From contig WYBX01000112.1 of the NCBI GenBank assembly GCA_011525695.1, positions 62,001 to 126,000 on the forward strand: 64,000 nt of DNA. Direction: 5' to 3'. A model generated the notes under the pieces. It saw only the letters and a program-made list of their open reading frames with translations. It was not told where the DNA came from and searched no databases. Shown here piece after piece: positions 26,000 through 34,225 of the stretch (the stretch's first letter is position 1; every line of letters starts with the position of its first letter). The position numbers were made by a program, and so were the translations under genes. The DNA comes from Verrucomicrobiia bacterium. GTDB lineage: Bacteria > Verrucomicrobiota > Verrucomicrobiia > Opitutales > Opitutaceae.

Positions 26000-27004
26000 A
26001 TGATTCGCGCTCCACTCCGCCCTCGCTGGCTCCTCGTGCTGCTCGCAGCCAGCCTTGCTCCCTTCGCCGCGTTGCGGGCGGAGCCGTTCGCGTTCGCCGC
26101 GCTGGGATGCATGCCCTACGCGAGCCGCCCCGACAGCGCCCGGCGGTTCGCCCGCGTGATCACGGAAATCAACCGCGTTGCCCCGGCGTTCACAGTCCAC
26201 ATGGGTGACATCAATGGGAGCGACGAGCTGTGCACGGATGCGCTGCTGGAGCGCCGTCGCGACGACTTCAACCAGTTCGATGGGCCGTTGATTTACACGC
26301 CGGGCGACAACGAGTGGACCGACACGCATTCCGAGAAGGCTGGACGCTACGATCCGCTCGAGCGGCTGGCGAAGCTGCGGACCCTGTTCTTTGCCGAGGA
26401 ACGCAGCCTTGGCCGATGGCCGATTGCGCTGACCACGCAGCGCCGCGATCCCCGCTTCTCCGCCTATGTCGAAAACGCCCGCTGGACCGTCCAGGGAGTG
26501 GTCTTCGCGACCGTCCACGTCGTGGGCAGTGGCAACAATCATCGGCCGTCATCGGCATCGGCGATGACGGAATGGCGCGAACGGGATTCGGCGAACGAGG
26601 CCTGGATTCGCGCCACGTTTGCCGCGGCCCGCAGCAGCAATGCCCCGGCTATCGCGTGGTTCTTCCAAGCCAACCCCTTTGCGGCGGACAAGGGCCGGCA
26701 GGGTTATGCCGCGGGCTTCGAACGAACGCTTAGGACCTTCGAGGCCGAGGCGGCGGCATTCGGCAAGCCCGTGCTGCTGGTGCATGCCGACGAACATCGT
26801 TACCGCCTGGACCGGGGAATGCGGTTCGAGGCCAGTGCACCGGAGCTGCCAAAGGTCACCCGACTGGAGACCTTTGGCGCCGAAAACCTCCATGCCGTGC
26901 TGGTGGTCGTCGACGTGGCTTCGGCCGATGTGTTTCTCGCCGGCCCATTGCTGATCCCGGGAAACCCGCTGCCAAACCTGCCCCGCGCCTCGCGGACGGA
27001 TTAG
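26000..27004 (+). CDS. Secreted metallophosphoesterase-family protein
   Basis: 334 residues with a signal peptide (about 1-27, ending AALRAEP). Calcineurin-like features are VHMGDINGSDELC and YTPGDNEWTDTHSEKAG near the N-terminus, then a histidine pair region (VHVVGSGNNHRP) and LLVHADEHRYRLDRGM near the end, supplying the expected Asp, Asn and His metal ligands. The usual first D-x-H motif is weak (LGCMPYA), so the metal centre may be altered. Such exported proteins are usually phosphatases or nucleotidases. It converges with the response regulator at 27202. Confidence 0.75.
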   Translation: MIRAPLRPRWLLVLLAASLAPFAALRAEPFAFAALGCMPYASRPDSARRFARVITEINRVAPAFTVHMGDINGSDELCTDALLERRRDDFNQFDGPLIYTPGDNEWTDTHSEKAGRYDPLERLAKLRTLFFAEERSLGRWPIALTTQRRDPRFSAYVENARWTVQGVVFATVHVVGSGNNHRPSSASAMTEWRERDSANEAWIRATFAAARSSNAPAIAWFFQANPFAADKGRQGYAAGFERTLRTFEAEAAAFGKPVLLVHADEHRYRLDRGMRFEASAPELPKVTRLETFGAENLHAVLVVVDVASADVFLAGPLLIPGNPLPNLPRASRTD

Positions 27005-27043
27005 CTCGTATAGTGGCACACTCGCGGGGCGCGGTTGCACGCC

Positions 27044-27091
27044 GTAGCGCCAGTCTCCGACTGGCGCACGCCGGTCGGAGACCGGCGCTAC
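27044..27091. repeat. Nested 48-bp extragenic palindrome
   Basis: Two 23-bp arms (27044-27066 and 27069-27091) flank a 2-base loop, with only two non-Watson-Crick positions. Each arm is itself a hairpin (GCCAGTC-TCC-GACTGGC and GCCGGTC-GGA-GACCGGC). It lies between two convergent genes and has no T-run on either side, so it is more like a REP-type element than a plain terminator. Confidence 0.7.
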
Positions 27092-27168
27092 CATGCCCGG
27101 CATCCGACAGGGTGTTGGAGTAGGTCGCAGGTAAGTGTAAAATTTCCCGGCTAGCCCCGACCTGACCC

Positions 27169-27191
27169 GGGCAGGTCAAATAGACCTGCCC
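27169..27191. terminator. Hairpin between convergent genes
   Basis: A perfect 9-bp stem, GGGCAGGTC and GACCTGCCC, closes a 5-base loop (AAATA), 11 bp beyond the end of the response regulator gene on the minus strand. A second partner GACCTG at 27159-27164 can compete with the stem. It could end transcription from both sides, though there is no T-tract. Confidence 0.4.
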
Positions 27192-27201
27192 TACTCCAGC
27201 T

Positions 27202-27762
27202 TCAGGCAAAGGTGAACGGGTAGACCCCGCGCACGATCGTGGTCATCGTCTGCTGGCTGGGATATTTCACGAGATAGCGATGGGCACCCAGTGCGAGTGC
27301 CCGGCTGACGGTTTCGGGATCGGCTGCGTTCGACAGCACCACGATCGTGAGCGGCGAAATCCCCTTCTGCTGGCGGGCCCATTCCAGGAAGCCAAGCCCG
27401 CCCAGGCCCGCCATCTTCAAGTCGAGAAAGAGCAGCCGGGGACAGCGCTCACGGCCACCGGCCGTGTCGAGCCGTGCACCGCCGAGGTAATTGACCACCT
27501 CCGAACCGTCATCGAACACCTTCACGGGATTCCGCACACCCGATTTCTTGATCATTCGCTGGATGAAATACACGTCATCCTCGTCGTCGTCGGCCACGAG
27601 GATCGGCGCGAGCGGTGGGGTGGCGCGCGGCAGATCGGCCGGCGGGATCGCGATTCCAGTCGGCTGCACCAGAGCGTTCTCCGCCAGAGGGGCTGACGCG
27701 GGGAGGACAAGCGTGGAAGTTGCGAGCGAATGAGAGCTATCCGGGCAGGTGAGGTGGTTCAT
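27202..27762 (-). CDS. Single-domain response regulator (Rcp1-like)
   Basis: 186 residues. A flexible 50-residue leader precedes one receiver domain: acidic pocket DDDEDD (58-63), phospho-acceptor Asp114 in LLFLDLKM, Ser144 in VVLSN and Lys166 in YLVKYP. The pattern VADDDEDDVYFIQRMIKKSG and the length match stand-alone receivers of the phytochrome-partner type. No output domain and no histidine kinase are nearby, so it probably relays to an unlinked partner. The leader may be over-long; a later start close to residue 50 cannot be excluded. Confidence 0.88.
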   Translation of the reverse strand: MNHLTCPDSSHSLATSTLVLPASAPLAENALVQPTGIAIPPADLPRATPPLAPILVADDDEDDVYFIQRMIKKSGVRNPVKVFDDGSEVVNYLGGARLDTAGGRERCPRLLFLDLKMAGLGGLGFLEWARQQKGISPLTIVVLSNAADPETVSRALALGAHRYLVKYPSQQTMTTIVRGVYPFTFA

Positions 27763-27900
27763 TTTTTTTGAGGTTCTGAAGTTCGAGAAAAGGCCGGGAC
27801 CGCAAGGGTGGGAATGGCTGCTGCTCGCGGAGAGAATGCCACATCCGACCTGGCCCCGCGCGTGGGTGGATACCCACTCATGGGTGGGGTGCGGTCCTAA

Positions 27901-28167
27901 CTAATCCCGGTTGTCACCGTCCGAATCGCGATGGCGGCCGTCACGTTTCCGCGTCGACGAGTCCGGCTGTTCCGGGGCCCGCGAAACCACATCGCCCTGG
28001 GTTTCGCTCACGGATTTCCGCAGCGCCGTCAGCGCTTCGTAGACCTTCTTGTCCGAGGGCGAGCGAATCCCCTGACGCTCGAGCACCGCAATTGCGTCGT
28101 CGATTGAGGATAAAATCGCGCGGTAGTCCTTCTCCTGCATCAACCAACCGACCGCTGATTCGGCCAT
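27901..28167 (-). CDS. Hypothetical small helical protein
   Basis: 88 residues from ATG 28167 (GTG 28182 and ATG 28140 are alternatives). The middle, KDYRAILSSIDDAIAVLERQ and KKVYEALTALRKSVSET, is a helical hairpin with regular hydrophobic spacing. The last 25 residues are charged and disordered (RKRDGRHRDSDGDNRD). I do not recognise the family. It sits between a dioxygenase and a response regulator on the same strand, with a 138-bp gap before the latter that contains only a T-rich stretch. Confidence 0.5.
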   Translation of the reverse strand: MAESAVGWLMQEKDYRAILSSIDDAIAVLERQGIRSPSDKKVYEALTALRKSVSETQGDVVSRAPEQPDSSTRKRDGRHRDSDGDNRD

Positions 28168-28216
28168 CGGAATCGCCCGCACCCGGTGGGTTTGTGCCCC
28201 ACTCTGCGTGGGACAA

Positions 28217-29185
28217 TCACCCGGTCGGCCGGAAGTTGAGCGGCTTCAGCCCCGCTTCGATCTGCGATCGCCGCGGCTCGAGGAAGGGCGGCAAGGCGAG
28301 ACGATCGCCCAGCGCCTCCATCGGCTCGTCGGCCGCAAAGCCGGGTTCGTCGGTGGCGATTTCGAACAGGATGCCGTTCGGCTCGCGAAAATAGAGGCTG
28401 CGAAAGTAAAACCGATCCACCGGCCCGCTCGAGGGCATGCCCATCGTCTGCAACCGCTCGGCCCAGCCTTGGTACTCCGCCAGGGTCCGGACGCGGAATG
28501 CGACATGATGCACGCCACCGGCGCCGGGCCGCGCCAGCGATCCATTGGGCTCGACGGCGACATGCAGCTCCGCTGCGGCTCCGGCGCCGGCCATCTGGAA
28601 AACGTGGACGTTTGCACTCTGGTCACCCGCGCGAGCCGGATACTGCCGCACCGGCTGCATGTTCAGGACGCGCGTCAGCACCGCCTCGGTCGGTCCGAGG
28701 TCCGGCACATTCAACGTCACGGGACCCAATCCGCGCAGCTGATGCTCCGGCGGCACCGGGCTGCCGGCCCAGGGATGAGCCGGTTCGCGGCCGGTTTCGA
28801 CGGCCAGGCTCAACCGCTGGCCTTCGAAATCCTCGAAATCGAGCGTGGCCCGTCCGTCGCGAGTGGTGATGGGAACGTGCGCGACGCCGAGATCGACAAA
28901 CCGCTGCTCCCACCAGCGGAGGCTCTCTTCGCTGTCGATCCGAAATCCCGTCCGGGCGATGCTGCGGGTCCCGCGGCGTTCGCGGGGCACCGGCCATTCG
29001 AAGAAGGTGATGTCCGTGCCTGGAGTGGCGCGGCCATCCGCGTAGAAGAGATGGTAGGCGGAGACGTCGTCCTGGTTGACGGTCCGCTTGACCAGCCGCA
29101 GTCCGAGCGTGCGGGTGTAGAACTCGTGGTTGCGCACGGCATCGGCAGTGACCGCCGTAAGATGGTGAAAACCGGAGAGCTGCAT
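28217..29185 (-). CDS. VOC-family ring-cleaving dioxygenase (MhqO/PcpA-like)
   Basis: 322 residues with two vicinal-oxygen-chelate modules. Module 1 opens with SGFHHLTAVTADAVRNHEFY (metal His7 or His8). Module 2 starts near LGPVTLNVPDLGPTEAVL. The second metal ligand is in GGVHHVAFRVRTL and the third in SLYFREPNGILFEIA (Glu). Relatives such as Bacillus MhqO cleave hydroquinones or catechols and are used in quinone detoxification. Length and spacing are normal. Regulation is not evident. Confidence 0.87.
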   Translation of the reverse strand: MQLSGFHHLTAVTADAVRNHEFYTRTLGLRLVKRTVNQDDVSAYHLFYADGRATPGTDITFFEWPVPRERRGTRSIARTGFRIDSEESLRWWEQRFVDLGVAHVPITTRDGRATLDFEDFEGQRLSLAVETGREPAHPWAGSPVPPEHQLRGLGPVTLNVPDLGPTEAVLTRVLNMQPVRQYPARAGDQSANVHVFQMAGAGAAAELHVAVEPNGSLARPGAGGVHHVAFRVRTLAEYQGWAERLQTMGMPSSGPVDRFYFRSLYFREPNGILFEIATDEPGFAADEPMEALGDRLALPPFLEPRRSQIEAGLKPLNFRPTG

Positions 29186-29384
29186 GGCACACGCTGCGCA
29201 ACAAATGGCATTCGTCCAGCGGCACGCAGCGCGGAAAGGAGTTTCCCCTGTGGCGAGCCCGCTGCGTCGGCGGATTCAGTCCGTTTGCTCTCCGTTACCT
29301 CCGTTACCTTCTGTTAAATGCCACCCGCAGCCAAAACACGCGGTGGGCTACCATGTATCCGGATCGCGCATTCTCGCGACGGTT

Positions 29385-29495
29385 TTCATCATCTGGAGGG
29401 CCGTGCTCCGCCACGGCCGTGAAGATCGGTCCGCTGCGCAGAATGGATTTCCGAATCGGATTTATGGACGACGCGGAGGTCGTCCCTCCAGGAAT
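29385..29495. repeat. Dispersed extragenic palindromic repeat, copy A
   Basis: Contains two palindromes joined by a conserved spacer: a GGCCGTG hairpin with CACGGCC, the spacer containing CCGCTGCGCAGAATG, and a second hairpin ending CGTCCCTCCAGGAA. The same arrangement recurs twice at 32756-33012. It occupies much of the otherwise gene-free stretch 29186-29568, which also holds a 9-nt tandem repeat TCCGTTACC (29291-29308). Confidence 0.7.
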
Positions 29496-29500
29496 GGGTG

Positions 29501-29530
29501 TCTCGCTACTCGCTACTCTATGCTCGCCAC
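29501..29530. repeat. Short CTACTCG-type repeat
   Basis: The segment from 29501 consists of tandem CTCGCTA/CTCG units followed by ATGCTCGCC. It is nearly identical (about 3 differences over 29 bases) to one arm of the inverted repeat between rpoA and rplQ at 34900-34928, so it is a dispersed element and not local slippage alone. Confidence 0.55.
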
Positions 29531-29568
29531 TGGTTCGGTTGCCGCTCCCGCGTTGCGAATGGTCCGGG

Positions 29569-30018
29569 CTACGCGGATGCCGCGGCGGGCGGCTCGGGCG
29601 GTGCAGGAAGCGGCCCGGTGCCGCCCTGAACCGGGGCGACGGGTTCCTCACCAAACTGCTGATCGAACCGGCGGTACAGGTCGGGAAGATCAAACGGCTT
29701 GCCCAGCAGGGCGAGCGCGCCCGCTTCGGCGGAGAGTCGGGTAACCGCGGGCGAAGGACAGCCGGTCATCATCCAAATGGGGATCCGCCGAGCCTCAGAC
29801 ACCGCGGGCGCGGCGAGAACGCGGCAGACCTCGAGACCGTTCATACCCGGCATCTGCACGTCAATCATGGCGCCATCGATTGAGTTGGTGCGCGCGAGTT
29901 CGAGTGCGCGCTCGCCACTCTCCGCCAGGAGGACAATGTAACCGCGGCGTCCGAGAAGGAAGCGCAGCGACTCCCGCACCGAGTTGTTGTCGTCCACCAC
30001 GAGCAATGTCCGTGTCAT
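29569..30018 (-). CDS. Single-domain response regulator with Pro/Ala tail
   Basis: 149 residues. The receiver domain is complete: Asp9-Asp10 in LLVVDDNNSV, phospho-acceptor Asp53 in AMIDVQMPGMNG, Thr85 in WMMTG and Lys107 in ALLGKPFDLPDL. After about residue 125 comes a proline/alanine-rich tail (PVAPVQGGTGPLPAPPEPPA) with no output domain. It is divergent from the membrane protein at 30084. No kinase gene is adjacent. Probably signals through protein-protein contact. Confidence 0.88.
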   Translation of the reverse strand: MTRTLLVVDDNNSVRESLRFLLGRRGYIVLLAESGERALELARTNSIDGAMIDVQMPGMNGLEVCRVLAAPAVSEARRIPIWMMTGCPSPAVTRLSAEAGALALLGKPFDLPDLYRRFDQQFGEEPVAPVQGGTGPLPAPPEPPAAASA

Positions 30019-30083
30019 CGAGGAAAGGTCTTGTCGGTAGCGAGCAACGTTCGAGCCGGCGCGGCGAATGAATTCGGCGGTTC

Positions 30084-31235
30084 ATGCGAAATCTTCTCTT
30101 CACCTCCGGCAGATCGGTCCAAGCTGCCGTGATGGCCCGGGTCGCCGCACTTGCAGGTATGGTTGGCGCAGTCGTGGGGCTGCCGCTGCTGGGCGCGTGG
30201 CTGGCGGGGCGGGAGCTGGCGCCGGTGTTCACCTTCCCGCCGCCGCTGGATGTCCCGGCCGGTTATCCCCGGTTCGGATGGCCGGCGTGCCTGGCGGTGG
30301 TACTGGTGCTGGCCGCCGTGTTCGCGCCGTGGCTGCGGAGAACCGTCCCGACGGCTCCGGGTCAGACGCCGGCCAATCCCGCCGTGCGGCAGCCGGCTCG
30401 GCCGGGAGGGGGGTTTCCCTGGTGGGGCTGGGTCGCGCTGCTGTGGACGGGCATCTGGTGGGTGCTGGCCTGGACGCGATTTGCGTGGTTCGAGCCAGCG
30501 CAACTCTACACTTTCTTCCCGCTCTGGCTGGGGCTGATCGTAACGCTGAATGCGCTGACTGTGGCGCGGACCGGCAGCTGCCTGATGGTGCGTTCACCCG
30601 GGGGGTGGGCGGCCTTGTTCGGCGCGAGCGCGCTGTTCTGGTGGATTTTCGAATGGCTGAACCGGTTTGTCCGGAACTGGCACTACCTTGCCGTGGAGCA
30701 ATTCGACGCCGTCGGCTATGCCTTCAACGCCACGCTCTGCTTCTCGACCGTGCTGCCCGCGGTGGCAGCGATGGCCGAACTCATCGGTTCCGCGGCGCAA
30801 CTGCAACGAAGGGCGGCAGCCGGCCCCGCCTGGCGCTGGCTGGACTGGCGGCCGACGGGGTGGCTTCTGCTCGGGGGCGGCGCGATCGCACTCGTCCTCA
30901 CGGGAGCCTGGCCGCAGGTGGCCTACCCCGCCCTCTGGGTCGCGCCGCTCGCGCTCATGCTGGGGCTCCAGCGGATCCAGCCGCAGGGCAGACTGGCCGC
31001 GGATCTGGCGGCGGGCGACTGGCGCGAGGCGCTGCCCTGGATGCTCGGCGCACTGGCGTGCGGCTTTTTCTGGGAGATGTGGAACTGGCACAGCCTCGCG
31101 AAATGGATTTACACCGTGCCGTATGTGGAACGCTGGTTGGTCTTCGAAATGCCGCTGCTGGGCTACGCCGGCTATCTGCCATTCGGGCTGGAGTGCCTGC
31201 TGGCGGTCGGGTTCGTCCGACGGATGCGGCACTGA
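30084..31235 (+). CDS. Conserved multi-pass membrane protein of unknown function
   Basis: 383 residues with about nine hydrophobic segments (near 20-40, 66-84, 113-130, 145-160, 176-192, 215-235, 258-276, 285-298 and 318-330). Aromatic-rich loops stand out: ALFWWIFEWLNRFVRNWHYL and GFFWEMWNWHSLAKWIYTVP, then FEMPLLGYAGYLPFGLECLL. These tryptophan/histidine motifs look conserved, but I cannot name the family. It is monocistronic, ending in a strong hairpin 29 nt after the stop. Confidence 0.65.
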   Translation: MRNLLFTSGRSVQAAVMARVAALAGMVGAVVGLPLLGAWLAGRELAPVFTFPPPLDVPAGYPRFGWPACLAVVLVLAAVFAPWLRRTVPTAPGQTPANPAVRQPARPGGGFPWWGWVALLWTGIWWVLAWTRFAWFEPAQLYTFFPLWLGLIVTLNALTVARTGSCLMVRSPGGWAALFGASALFWWIFEWLNRFVRNWHYLAVEQFDAVGYAFNATLCFSTVLPAVAAMAELIGSAAQLQRRAAAGPAWRWLDWRPTGWLLLGGGAIALVLTGAWPQVAYPALWVAPLALMLGLQRIQPQGRLAADLAAGDWREALPWMLGALACGFFWEMWNWHSLAKWIYTVPYVERWLVFEMPLLGYAGYLPFGLECLLAVGFVRRMRH

Positions 31236-31264
31236 AAATCGGCCTAAGGCCGCAGCGCACCAAG

Positions 31265-31300
31265 GCCGAAGGGGTCGGGTTTCAACCTGACCCCTTCGGC
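31265..31300 (+). terminator. Strong hairpin after the membrane-protein gene
   Basis: A 16-bp stem (one G-T pair) from 31265-31280 pairs with 31285-31300 around a 4-base loop; the core reads CCGAAGGGGTC with GACCCCTTCGG. No T-run follows, so it may be a REP-like element or a factor-assisted terminator. Confidence 0.5.
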
Positions 31301-31351
31301 ACATGCCGTCGCTTAGGTTGTCGCGCACGGGTTCATTACGACGCAGCCGAG

Positions 31352-31632
31352 TCAAGGCTTGCGAGGACCCGGTGATAAGTCACCCGTCGCTCGGCTCTCT
31401 ATCTTCGCGATCGCTAGGTCGGTCCAAATGAGTACATTCCTTGTCAGATCTCCCCCTTTCCGTTCGCGTCGAGCGCGAAATTCTCGCAGGGCCGGCAGAT
31501 CGGCGGGTATTCCGATTCGCTCGAGCCGCCCGAGAGCAGCCGCGGGCAACAGACGATCCTCCTTGGCCTCGAGCGCACGCAGGGAGGCCCACCGCGCCTT
31601 TCCGAGATCGTATTCTTCGAGACGCTGTCCGA
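31352..31632 (-). pseudogene. Possible C-terminal gene remnant
   Basis: The minus strand keeps an open, protein-like frame of about 90 residues without a start codon: GQRLEEYDLGKARWASLRAL, DRLLPAAALGRLERIGIPAD, then NVLIWTDLAIAKIES and a stop. It runs directly into the end of the AI-2E permease gene in another frame. Helical spacing resembles the tail of a HEAT-like protein. G+C at third positions looks clearly lower than in the surrounding genes, consistent with decay. It could also be chance in GC-rich DNA. Confidence 0.3.
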
Positions 31633-32682
31633 TCAGCCCCGCTGCCCGCGCGACTCCCGGCGTCGCGGACGGCCATTCTCGAGCGTGTCCTCGACATAGA
31701 GATGCTGCACCAGCGCCACGGCCACGACGGCGAGCGGCGTGGCAAACAGCACGCCGAGCACCCCGAACAGCAGCCCTGCGATCACAATCGATATCAGCGC
31801 CAGCACCGGCGGAAGGTCGACCGCCCAGCGCTGCACCAGCGGCGTGATGACGTTGCTCTCGATTTGCTGCACCACGACGTAGACGCCGAGCGCAAGCAGC
31901 GCCGTTTCCGGTCCCTTGGCAAATGCGAGCAGGATTCCCGGGACCGCCGCGACAATCGGGCCCACCACCGGGACGAATTCCAGGATGCCCGCCAGCACGC
32001 CGAGCAGGATGACCATCGGCACGCCGATGATGGCCAGGCCGACGGTGGTCAGCGCGCCCACCAAGGCCATGATCACCAGCTGGGCCAACAGCCACTTGCG
32101 CAGATCGGTCCCGGCGTCGTTCACCGCGCTCCTGACCTGCTGGCGGCGGGACGGGGGAAACAGCCGCAGCATGCCATTGCGGTACATCGGCGGATCCGCG
32201 GCGAAATAGATCCCGAGAAAGACAATCAGCAGCAGATGCCCGACCGCGTTCACGGCGGCGCCCGCGGCCAGCCCGACCCCGGTGAACCCCTTGCCGTCGC
32301 CGAGCCCGTCCTGAATCATCTGCACCGCCGCCCTCCCCGCCTCGCTGCCCTGGACCCACTCCCGGAATTTCTGGGCCGCCTGCGGAAGCTGCTCGCGAAA
32401 TTCAGCAAACTGCTCGCCGGCCTGCGCCCCGAACAACCATCCCAGCACGCCAAACACGATGAGCAGAATCGCAACCGCCACCGCGACGCCCGCTCGCGGC
32501 GACCAGCCGGTCCATCGCGCGATCGGCGTGGCCATCGCATGCAGCACGGTGCCAAAGACGATTCCCCCGAAGGCAATCACCAGCGCATCCGCAATCTCCC
32601 AGAGCAGCGCCGCAACCGCCGTCAGCGCGATCGCAATGAGAATGTAACGCGTGACGTCCTTGGTTGATGTAGGGGTAGTCAT
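31633..32682 (-). CDS. AI-2E family transporter (PerM/YhhQ-type permease)
   Basis: 349 residues from ATG 32682 (MTTPTSTKDVTRY); the longer frame upstream runs into repeat DNA and is excluded. About eight membrane helices with a soluble domain after the second pair (AEFREQLPQAAQKFREWVQG). The family signature VILLGVLAGILEFVPVVGPI is present, followed by ESNVITPLVQRWAVDLPPVL. Members export small molecules or act as sodium/proton antiporters; the name reflects E. coli TqsA. Substrate unknown. The tandem repeat at 32756-33012 lies in its upstream region. Confidence 0.88.
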   Translation of the reverse strand: MTTPTSTKDVTRYILIAIALTAVAALLWEIADALVIAFGGIVFGTVLHAMATPIARWTGWSPRAGVAVAVAILLIVFGVLGWLFGAQAGEQFAEFREQLPQAAQKFREWVQGSEAGRAAVQMIQDGLGDGKGFTGVGLAAGAAVNAVGHLLLIVFLGIYFAADPPMYRNGMLRLFPPSRRQQVRSAVNDAGTDLRKWLLAQLVIMALVGALTTVGLAIIGVPMVILLGVLAGILEFVPVVGPIVAAVPGILLAFAKGPETALLALGVYVVVQQIESNVITPLVQRWAVDLPPVLALISIVIAGLLFGVLGVLFATPLAVVAVALVQHLYVEDTLENGRPRRRESRGQRG

Positions 32683-32755
32683 CGACCCGGCATAGTCGCT
32701 CGCCGGTCGATCCGGTTCCCGCAACCCAGCCGGCTCCGTCCCAGCCGCGCAATCG

Positions 32756-33012
32756 ATCCGCTGCGCAGAATGAATTTCCCATCGGGCTTGAGGACGCCAG
32801 GGAGGGCGTCCCTCCAGGAAGGTCATTCAGACGGAAAAGTGAGCACTGGATTCATGGAGGGCCGTGCTCCGTCACGGCCACTGAGATCCATCCGCTGCGC
32901 AGAATGAATTTCCCATCGGGCTTGAGGACGCCACGGAGGGCGTCCCTCCAGGAAAGCCAATCTGACCGGGAAATGTCATTGGTTTCATGGAGGGCCGGGC
33001 TCTGCCCCGGCC
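32756..33012. repeat. Tandem duplication (134-bp period) of the palindromic repeat
   Basis: Unit 1 (32756-32879) and unit 2 (32890-33012) are near-identical over most of their length. They share CCGCTGCGCAGAATGAATTT, a hairpin with GGCGTCCCTCC, and a terminal GGCCGTG/CACGGCC hairpin (32860-32879 in unit 1; degenerate, GGCCGGG/CCCCGGCC, in unit 2). This fills the gene-free gap 32683-33024. The order of parts matches copy A at 29385-29495. Confidence 0.8.
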
Positions 33013-33024
33013 GCAGACCGCTTG

Positions 33025-33360
33025 CTACTCGCGGTCCGAAGCCGCCGCTGGATCCAGCGGTTCGTCGAGGGTCAGATCAAAGGTCCCGTCACGCTCCGAC
33101 TCGAGCAGCCGGGCAACGGCGGCATCGTCGAGGATGATGGTGCGGTGATGGGCGCGGGTGCTGAACATCTGGGGAAACTCGAGCGCGATCTGGACCGAGG
33201 GGACGCCGTGCTCCTCGCGGACCTCAATCGTGCCGCGGACCGCCGTGGGCGGATTTCCCCGGTCGGAGGCCGAACGGACGAGAACAATTTTTCCGTCAAG
33301 GTACTGCCATTCGGCACGGGTCGCCTCGGCGAGCGGGAAATTCGAGTTCATGAATGCCAT
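33025..33360 (-). CDS. Conserved-looking hypothetical protein
   Basis: 111 residues, ATG 33360. Predicted as mostly beta: FPLAEATRAEWQYLDGKIVL, VRGTIEVREEHGVPSVQIAL, then TRAHHRTIILDDAAVARLLE. The acidic tail is TLDEPLDPAAASDRE. No family recognised, no signal peptide and no membrane helix. It lies alone between the repeat cluster and a divergent hypothetical gene. Confidence 0.55.
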   Translation of the reverse strand: MAFMNSNFPLAEATRAEWQYLDGKIVLVRSASDRGNPPTAVRGTIEVREEHGVPSVQIALEFPQMFSTRAHHRTIILDDAAVARLLESERDGTFDLTLDEPLDPAAASDRE

Positions 33361-33510
33361 GGCTGCAAGTCAGGTGCCCGGCAAAGACCCGGCGGAACCC
33401 TGGCGGTTCACACCACCGCCGTCGGCCGACGGCTCCGGGAAACGCCCGGTGGCATGCCCGGGAAATTCCCGTCCTCCGGATGCTTGCACGTTCCGTTGCC
33501 CGCGCACTGC

Positions 33511-33843
33511 ATGGGGGCGATGAACTACGTTGCGGAGCTTGGCGCCACGATCCAGCGGATCCACCAATGCACCGCCGCCCACAGCCGGACCGAGACGGTA
33601 CGCGAGACCGCCGATGGACGCGTCCTGTTCGAGGGCAAGGTCGAGGTATTTGCGTTGCTGGGACACGACCGCGCGCTCCGCTGCTATGCCTGGGGGCACC
33701 TCCACGATGGCGGTCAATGGGAGGTGACGACGGTCCTGGCGATCCCGCCCGTGATTTCCGCGTCATCCGCGGTGCTCGCGGCGATCGCGGCGGAGATCCA
33801 GGAGCTGCACCATGACTCGGATCCGGATCGGCCGACCGGCTGA
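33511..33843 (+). CDS. Hypothetical protein
   Basis: 110 residues from ATG 33511 (ATG 33520 is equally good). A short helix (NYVAELGATIQRIHQC) precedes a beta-rich region: TVRETADGRVLFEGKVEVFA, RALRCYAWGHLHDGGQWEV and VTTVLAIPPVISASSAVLAA, ending in a helix EIQELHHDSD. Not recognised. The open frame upstream of 33511 contains low-complexity sequence and is not included. It converges with the zinc-ribbon gene at 33900. Confidence 0.5.
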   Translation: MGAMNYVAELGATIQRIHQCTAAHSRTETVRETADGRVLFEGKVEVFALLGHDRALRCYAWGHLHDGGQWEVTTVLAIPPVISASSAVLAAIAAEIQELHHDSDPDRPTG

Positions 33844-33899
33844 ATCCACGCATCTCGGCGTGGTTTGCGACGCATCGCGGGTGGGGCTGAGGGGATGGG

Positions 33900-34127
33900 T
33901 CAGAACCTCAGCCGGGAATTCTCGCGGCCGCAGCGGGGACACGGCGCGAGCTCGGTGCCGGCGGGAGCGCTGTAGAGCGCATCACAGCGAATGCAGTGGA
34001 ACGTCGTCTTGCGGCGCTCGAGTTCGAACCGCCGGTGGTCGCGCCGATCGTAGGCCAGCCAGAGCCCGAGAAACACCGCGGCCACGAGCGCGCAATAGAT
34101 CACGGTGGCGGTGGTGAGATCGAACAC
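33900..34127 (-). CDS. Small membrane protein with C-terminal zinc ribbon
   Basis: 75 residues from a GTG at 34127. One N-terminal membrane helix (TVIYCALVAAVFLGLWLAY) is followed by a basic linker and a CxxC-CxxC zinc-ribbon (Cys45, Cys48, Cys63, Cys66; HCIRC and PCPRC). Such proteins are often membrane-tethered accessory factors; no function can be given. It begins about 50 nt beyond the rplQ terminator, so it is either separately transcribed or depends on read-through. Confidence 0.7.
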   Translation of the reverse strand: MFDLTTATVIYCALVAAVFLGLWLAYDRRDHRRFELERRKTTFHCIRCDALYSAPAGTELAPCPRCGRENSRLRF

Positions 34128-34175
34128 GGGCGCAGGATGGCCGGTTTCCGCGTTCGCGCCAAGCGAGACTGCGCC

Positions 34176-34208
34176 AAAAAAAACGCGCCGGGGATTTCCG
34201 GCGCGTTT
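34176..34208 (-). terminator. Rho-independent terminator of the ribosomal-protein operon
   Basis: On the minus strand an 11-bp perfect stem (AAACGCGCCGG with CCGGCGCGTTT, 6-base loop) is followed by a run of eight T. It starts 18 nt after the rplQ stop and is a textbook terminator for the long operon. Confidence 0.9.
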
Positions 34209-34225
34209 GCAATTGGCAGTGGCCC

